In this document: one piece after another, positions 6,331-10,030 of the stretch | Layout of the letters: each line of letters opens with the position of its first letter | Position numbering within the stretch: position 1 is the first letter of the stretch | Assembly (NCBI GenBank): GCA_002496395.1 | Contig: DAJQ01000052.1 | Span: 1-10,030, forward strand | Direction: 5' to 3' | DNA length: 10,030 nt | DNA from: Methanocorpusculaceae archaeon UBA456 | GTDB lineage: Archaea > Halobacteriota > Methanomicrobia > Methanomicrobiales > Methanocorpusculaceae | Notes under the pieces: model-generated | Told to the model about the DNA's origin: nothing | What the model saw: the letters and a program-made list of their open reading frames with translations, nothing else | Database searches by the model: none | Made by a program: the position numbers and the translations under genes

Positions 6331-7030
6331 CCTGAAGAAACACCTCGGCTGTTTCTATCCTGATACTCCGGGAAAGAGGGGATATCCCACTCTCCGGGAT
6401 CGTTCTGATATCAATCCCTCCTGCGTACTCATAAAAGGCAGGCATGAAGAGGAGACGGGTGGAGCTATCTGCCGACTCCATCCTGAGCTGCTCCTCATCA
6501 ACTTCAGATAACAGGTACGCGGGATTTCCCCTCAGGGAACAACCGACCTCATCATAGAGGTGGATAACCGGGTGATGGTGTCCTGCTATAATGAGGTGAC
6601 CGGCAAGGTCTGGTGATGGGTAGGTGTGGCCGTGCAGGTATCCGGTTCCGTCAATGATCACACCAGTTTTGTTCAGGATCTCTTCCTGCTCCATATACCG
6701 TTCTATTCCGGGATCATGGTTGCCGGGAAGGAGCCGGAGATCGACTTCACGTCTGATCGCATCCAAAAACTCCGGCAGTTCTGTGTGTTCCTGCCAGGTG
6801 ATACGGGGCACTGAATGTTTCAGATCGCCGAGAATAACCAGAAGATCGGGATTGGTTATCTCAATACAGGTGAGTATACGCTCGAGCCGGCTCTTTGAAC
6901 TGCTCTTCAGGTGCCATCCTGCGGAATCAAGGGAACTCTCGACACCAAGATGGATATCCGCAATGACAAGAACTGCAATTGAGTTTTTTACCAGGAGTGC
7001 CGGGCCTTCGGGGAGGAACCGGGGTATCAT
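6266..7030 (-). CDS. Calcineurin-like metallophosphoesterase, Lhr-linked (PdeM-like)
   Basis: The 254-residue product carries the full di-metal phosphoesterase signature: DIH (25-27), GD (68-69), GNHD (103-106), HGH (133-135) and GHHHP (150-154). These residues bind two metals, usually Mn, and cleave phosphodiesters. The closest functional analogue by context is bacterial PdeM, an endonuclease-type phosphoesterase encoded beside the Lhr-like helicase in ligase-associated repair clusters. Here the gene starts inside the stop of the RPA-associated gene (ATGA, 7027-7030) and ends 65 nt into lhr, so the proteins are likely made together. No ribosome site precedes the ATG, consistent with translational coupling. 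There is no signal peptide or membrane segment, so it is cytoplasmic. Nuclease activity on DNA is inferred from family and context only. Confidence 0.88.
   Translation of the reverse strand: MIPRFLPEGPALLVKNSIAVLVIADIHLGVESSLDSAGWHLKSSSKSRLERILTCIEITNPDLLVILGDLKHSVPRITWQEHTELPEFLDAIRREVDLRLLPGNHDPGIERYMEQEEILNKTGVIIDGTGYLHGHTYPSPDLAGHLIIAGHHHPVIHLYDEVGCSLRGNPAYLLSEVDEEQLRMESADSSTRLLFMPAFYEYAGGIDIRTIPESGISPLSRSIRIETAEVFLQDGTYIDTLGSLRSDPYYRSSA
6341..6346 (-). promoter_or_regulatory. Ribosome binding site of lhr inside the phosphoesterase gene
   Basis: The minus strand reads GAGGTG, a strong match to the complement of the archaeal 16S rRNA 3' end, 10 nt before ATG 6330. It fixes the lhr start despite the unusually long overlap with the upstream gene. 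Confidence 0.6.
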
Positions 7031-7761
7031 AGAAGCCTGATGATGCTGTTTGTCGGCATATAACAGTCCCCTCCCTCAAGAAGTACTGTTAAAGCGGCCT
7101 TTGCCTCGCTCTCCCCGACCCCTCCTTCACCAGCTTTTTGGAGGACCTCTTCAAGAGGGGCGCCTTTTGGCCCTGAGCATTCTTCGATGATGCTGACCAT
7201 CCTCATGGTCAGATCTGGTGCATCAGCCTGAACGCTCCGGGGTCTCTCTGGTTCTGCTCCGACAACATCCAGTGCCCTTATCACCATCTCTACAATCTCT
7301 CTCTGTTCTTCGGAGAGTTCCCCAATTGCCTCCAGTCTCCGGAGCGTTTCATCCGCGCAGAGATGGACGAACCTGTCTCGATCCTCACGCTGTACCACCT
7401 GACAGGAGTCTGCAATGACCCTGATCTCCTCTCGGCCGCGCTGGGAGAGTTCACCTGAGATGGCGACAAATGCCGGAGGTTCGGTTGCGGCAAGGAGATC
7501 GGCAACGAGCGGGCAGGAACGGTTCACTGAGATCGAGAAGCCTCCGGTTGGATCGCTCAGCCGTGCATCCACTGCACGACTATTCTGTACATGCACTTCG
7601 GTGAGAACACCGATCAGGAATATACGATGAAAAATACCCCCGGTTGGAGTGATAAATCCATTCTCCCCTTTTTCTGCACGGTGAAGTTCATCTGCGAAGA
7701 CCCAGCCGATAGGATCAGTTGCATGTTCCATTGTCTGATCATATCTGTCGGGGTGAGGCAT
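7027..7761 (-). CDS. RPA-associated protein (COG3390 type) with OB fold and winged helix
   Basis: Archaeal RPA-associated proteins are encoded near or with RPA and help it bind single-stranded DNA during replication and repair. The family pattern is visible: an N-terminal VFADEL helix, then TPTGG and the OB-fold strands (HRIFLIGVLTEV, ARLSDPTGGFSISV, PPAFVAISGEL), then a helix (ETLRRLEAI). After an acidic/Pro-rich linker, the last 60 residues (EECSGPKGAPLEEVLQKAG, ALTVLLEGGDCYMP) look like the winged helix at the end of RPA32. Started at ATG 7761 it has 244 residues. Alternatives are ATG 7731 (234 residues, nearest to the conserved region), 7791, or 7857, the last of which runs into rfcS and is unlikely. 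No start has a good ribosome site. It is the first gene of the operon with the phosphoesterase and lhr. The canonical RPA gene itself is not in the window. Confidence 0.8.
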   Translation of the reverse strand: MPHPDRYDQTMEHATDPIGWVFADELHRAEKGENGFITPTGGIFHRIFLIGVLTEVHVQNSRAVDARLSDPTGGFSISVNRSCPLVADLLAATEPPAFVAISGELSQRGREEIRVIADSCQVVQREDRDRFVHLCADETLRRLEAIGELSEEQREIVEMVIRALDVVGAEPERPRSVQADAPDLTMRMVSIIEECSGPKGAPLEEVLQKAGEGGVGESEAKAALTVLLEGGDCYMPTNSIIRLL

Positions 7762-7814
7762 CAGGGTATCGATAGGACGTATCCTTTTCATCAGGTGGGA
7801 TCTAATGATCATGC
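7762..7814. promoter_or_regulatory. Compact divergent promoter region of the two replication operons
   Basis: Only about 53 bp (83 bp if the shorter minus-strand start at 7731 is used) separate the RPA-associated operon from rfcS. I see no strong TATA box on either strand. CCTTTTCAT (7782-7790) on plus and ATCATTAGA (7801-7809) on minus are the best weak candidates. GGTG at 7794-7797, 17 nt before the rfcS ATG, may serve as a ribosome site. Confidence 0.4.
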
Positions 7815-8798
7815 ATGGAGGATGTCCACGGGATCTGGATCGAGAAGTACCGCCCACTGCGGTTAGCTGACATGGTCGGCCACAGGGATATCGTTGAGCG
7901 GCTGGAGAGTTATGTCAAGATGGGAACCCTCCCGCATCTTCTTCTCACCGGCAGTCCCGGTGTCGGGAAGACGACAGCAGCTGTTGCCCTTGCACGCGAA
8001 CTCTTTGGGGAAGACTGGAGGATGAACTTCCGTGAACTGAATGCCTCTGATGAGAGAGGAATTGACGTTGTCAGAAACCAGATCAAACAGTTTGCCCGCA
8101 TCTCCCCGATGGGAGACGCGTCATTTAAGATCCTCTTCCTGGATGAGGCTGATTCACTGACTACCGATGCACAGGCGGCTCTGCGACGAACAATGGAGAG
8201 TTATGCTGAAAGCTGTCGTTTCATCCTCTCCTGCAACTACTCCTCAAAGATCATCGATCCGATCCAGAGCAGATGTGCACTCTTCCGGTTCCGTCCCCTC
8301 AACCCTGAGGATATCAAAGAAGAGATTCGACGAATCGCTGGGAAAGAGGGACTTACCCTCACCGAAAAAGCAGAGGATGCAATCGTCTACATTGCACAGG
8401 GTGATATGAGAAAAGCGATCAACGCGCTTCAGGGTGCAGCGGTGATTGCACAGGATATCACAGAAGAGCAGATCTATGCGATCAGTGCCACCGCAAAGCC
8501 CTCGGAGATTGTTAATCTCATTAATCTCTCGCTTTCAGGGGATTTCGAAGGTGCAGAGCGGCATCTCAGTTCACTCACACGGGATCGCGGGATTGCCCCT
8601 ACCGAACTTCTTGGTCAGTGTTATAGGCATCTTGTCTCAATGGAACTTGATCGGTTGCTGAAGGTGGAATTGATCGATCATATCGGTGAGGCGGATTTTC
8701 GGATCTCCGAGGGCGCCCAGAGCGATCTTCAGATGGAAGCGATGATTGCACGGTTTGTACTGTCGGCATTGAAGAAGAGAGGGATTGATCAGCATTGA
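7815..8798 (+). CDS. rfcS: Replication factor C small subunit (clamp loader)
   Basis: RfcS is the AAA+ motor subunit of the archaeal clamp loader, which opens PCNA and places it on primed DNA. The 327-residue product has the N-terminal WIEKYRP motif (8-14), Walker A GSPGVGKT (46-53), Walker B LFLDEAD (107-113), the RRTMESY region (124-130), sensor 1 at N141 (SCNYSS), and the SRC arginine-finger motif (152-154). The sensor 2 region GDMRKAINALQG follows, then the C-terminal collar domain. All catalytic residues are present and the length is normal for the family. No intein is inserted at the Walker A site, a known insertion point in some archaeal Rfc genes. The start at ATG 7815 (MEDVHGIWIEKYRP) gives the usual short lead. 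The stop overlaps the mcm start by 4 nt, so the two form an operon. Confidence 0.96.
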   Translation: MEDVHGIWIEKYRPLRLADMVGHRDIVERLESYVKMGTLPHLLLTGSPGVGKTTAAVALARELFGEDWRMNFRELNASDERGIDVVRNQIKQFARISPMGDASFKILFLDEADSLTTDAQAALRRTMESYAESCRFILSCNYSSKIIDPIQSRCALFRFRPLNPEDIKEEIRRIAGKEGLTLTEKAEDAIVYIAQGDMRKAINALQGAAVIAQDITEEQIYAISATAKPSEIVNLINLSLSGDFEGAERHLSSLTRDRGIAPTELLGQCYRHLVSMELDRLLKVELIDHIGEADFRISEGAQSDLQMEAMIARFVLSALKKRGIDQH

Positions 8799-10030
8799 AT
8801 CATGATGAAGAGTTCGACGTCGAAGTTGTCGATAAATCAAAAGAATGGGCGGATTTTCTCTCAAAGAAATACAAACAGGAACTCCGGACAATCAGCCGCG
8901 AATATCCCTATAAACGATCCCTGATCATCAATTATGAGACGCTTCAGAAGTTTGGAAAGAGCGGGGTCAGGCTTGCCGATGAACTCCTGACCTATCCAAA
9001 CAAGGTCTTTGCAGAAGTCAGGGATGCCCTGCGGGCACATAATCTCCTTGCAAGAAAAGATGCCCATGAGATCATCCCGCGGATGAATATCCGGTTCATC
9101 AACTTCCCGCGTAAGACGCTTGTTCGGGATATCAGGTCAGAGCAGATGAATACCTTCGTCTCAGTCGAAGGAATTATCAGAAAGACAACAGAGGTCCGTC
9201 CCCGGATCGTCGAAGCGGTTTTCCGGTGTCCATCAGGTCATATGACAATCCGGGAACAGGGATATGGAAAATTCGTTGAGCCGGAAAGTTGTGGCATGGG
9301 TGAATGCACTCATAAGCGTCTGGAACTGATCCATCTCAAATCAAAATTTGTCGATGCACAGAAGATTCGGATCCAGGAGATACCTGAAGGGCTCCGTGGG
9401 GGCGAACAGCCTCAGATCCTTGATATTGACGCAACCGATGATCTGACCGGGCTTGCCGCTCCGGGGGATCGTGTCATCGTAAACGGGGTGCTCCGTTCAA
9501 TCCAGCGGATGAATGCCGGTACAAAGAGCACCACGTTTGATATCTATCTCGACTGCAACTCCATTGAGTTTGGTGAGAAAGAGTTTGAAGAGGTGAACAT
9601 CACCGAGGATGACGAGGCACAAATCCTGGAACTCTCGCGGGATCCAAACCTCTATCGAAAGATCGCTCACTCCATTGCTCCGACCATCTATGGAAATGAT
9701 GATGTCAAGGAGGCCGTCTCTCTTCAGCTATTTGGCGGTATTGCCAAGGAGATGCCGGATGGGAGCACGCTCCGTGGGGATATCCATGTTCTACTCGTCG
9801 GCGATCCGGGTATTGCAAAATCCCAGCTGCTCAGATATGTGGTAAAACTCTCTCCACGTGGCATCTATACCTCCGGTAAATCTGCAACCTCAGCCGGACT
9901 TACGGCAGCTGCGGTGAAGGATGAGTTTGGGGATGGAAAATGGACTCTTGAGGCAGGCGCACTCGTACTCGCAGATATGGGTGTTGCGGCTGTCGATGAG
10001 ATGGATAAGATGGCAAAAGATGATCGCTCT
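8795..10030 (+). CDS. mcm: MCM replicative helicase, N-terminal 412 residues (runs off window)
   Basis: MCM forms a hexamer that unwinds DNA at the fork. The frame opens at TTG 8795, which shares TTGA with the rfcS stop. An in-frame TGA lies 9 nt upstream and the first in-frame ATG is not until 9083 (residue 97), so TTG is the only start that keeps the conserved N-terminal domain. Visible are the N-terminal helical domain, a zinc-binding insert with C145-X3-H149 and C166-X4-C171, the OB fold (PGDRVIVNGVLR), and the AAA+ core. The core shows Walker A GDPGIAKS (336-343), the hairpin region TSGKSATSAGLTAAAV, and Walker B AAVDEMDKM with D401-E402. Walker B AAVDE replaces the more common CCIDE. 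The frame is open at the right edge, so the arginine finger, sensor 2 and winged helix lie beyond it. Transcription is probably from the rfcS promoter. Confidence 0.96.
   Translation, partial: MNHDEEFDVEVVDKSKEWADFLSKKYKQELRTISREYPYKRSLIINYETLQKFGKSGVRLADELLTYPNKVFAEVRDALRAHNLLARKDAHEIIPRMNIRFINFPRKTLVRDIRSEQMNTFVSVEGIIRKTTEVRPRIVEAVFRCPSGHMTIREQGYGKFVEPESCGMGECTHKRLELIHLKSKFVDAQKIRIQEIPEGLRGGEQPQILDIDATDDLTGLAAPGDRVIVNGVLRSIQRMNAGTKSTTFDIYLDCNSIEFGEKEFEEVNITEDDEAQILELSRDPNLYRKIAHSIAPTIYGNDDVKEAVSLQLFGGIAKEMPDGSTLRGDIHVLLVGDPGIAKSQLLRYVVKLSPRGIYTSGKSATSAGLTAAAVKDEFGDGKWTLEAGALVLADMGVAAVDEMDKMAKDDRS

Noticed and set aside
7762..7857. Longer N-terminus for the RPA-associated protein (ATG 7791, 7812 or 7857)
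   Set aside because: The added residues do not resemble the family, and the longest versions overlap the rfcS coding start on the other strand. ATG 7791 remains possible.

Overview
The window is archaeal and most likely comes from a methanogen of the Methanomicrobia, with Methanomicrobiales-like proteins. Direct evidence is an archaeal TATA-binding protein, an archaeal clamp-loader small subunit, an archaeal MCM helicase, an Lhr-type helicase of archaeal form, and an RPA-associated protein. A tRNA-Leu without an encoded CCA end and several TATA-box promoters point the same way. The genus cannot be named from the sequence alone.

Layout. Positions 1 to about 1000 are AT-rich and sparsely coding. 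They hold a 59-residue two-helix membrane protein with a leaderless-type promoter (94-273, minus), a HicB-like protein with no HicA partner (423-629, minus), a 9-bp inverted repeat (731-766), and tRNA-Leu(CAG) (838-922, minus) with its own TATA box and oligo-T terminator. Short tandem repeats then lead to an AMP-forming acyl-CoA synthetase gene (1078-2838, minus). A 192-bp divergent spacer separates it from the gene for the general transcription factor TBP (3031-3585, plus).

The right two thirds is a compact replication and repair locus. On the minus strand, an RPA-associated OB-fold protein (7027-7761), a calcineurin-like metallophosphoesterase (6266-7030) and an Lhr-family helicase (3598-6330) form an overlapping operon, with overlaps of 4 and 65 nt. 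Divergent to it on the plus strand are rfcS (7815-8798) and mcm (8795 to the window edge), with a 4-nt stop/start overlap and a TTG start for mcm.

How the genes fit together. RfcS is the motor subunit of the PCNA loader and MCM is the replicative helicase. The RPA-associated protein probably works with single-stranded-DNA-binding RPA. The phosphoesterase-Lhr pair resembles the bacterial Lhr/PdeM repair pairing. The two operons share a spacer of roughly 50-85 bp, so replication and repair expression may be linked. The acyl-CoA synthetase is metabolically separate. The best leads are the RPA-associated/phosphoesterase/Lhr module, possible self-control of tbp (a TATA-like site and an overlapping upstream ORF), and the unannotated-size membrane protein.
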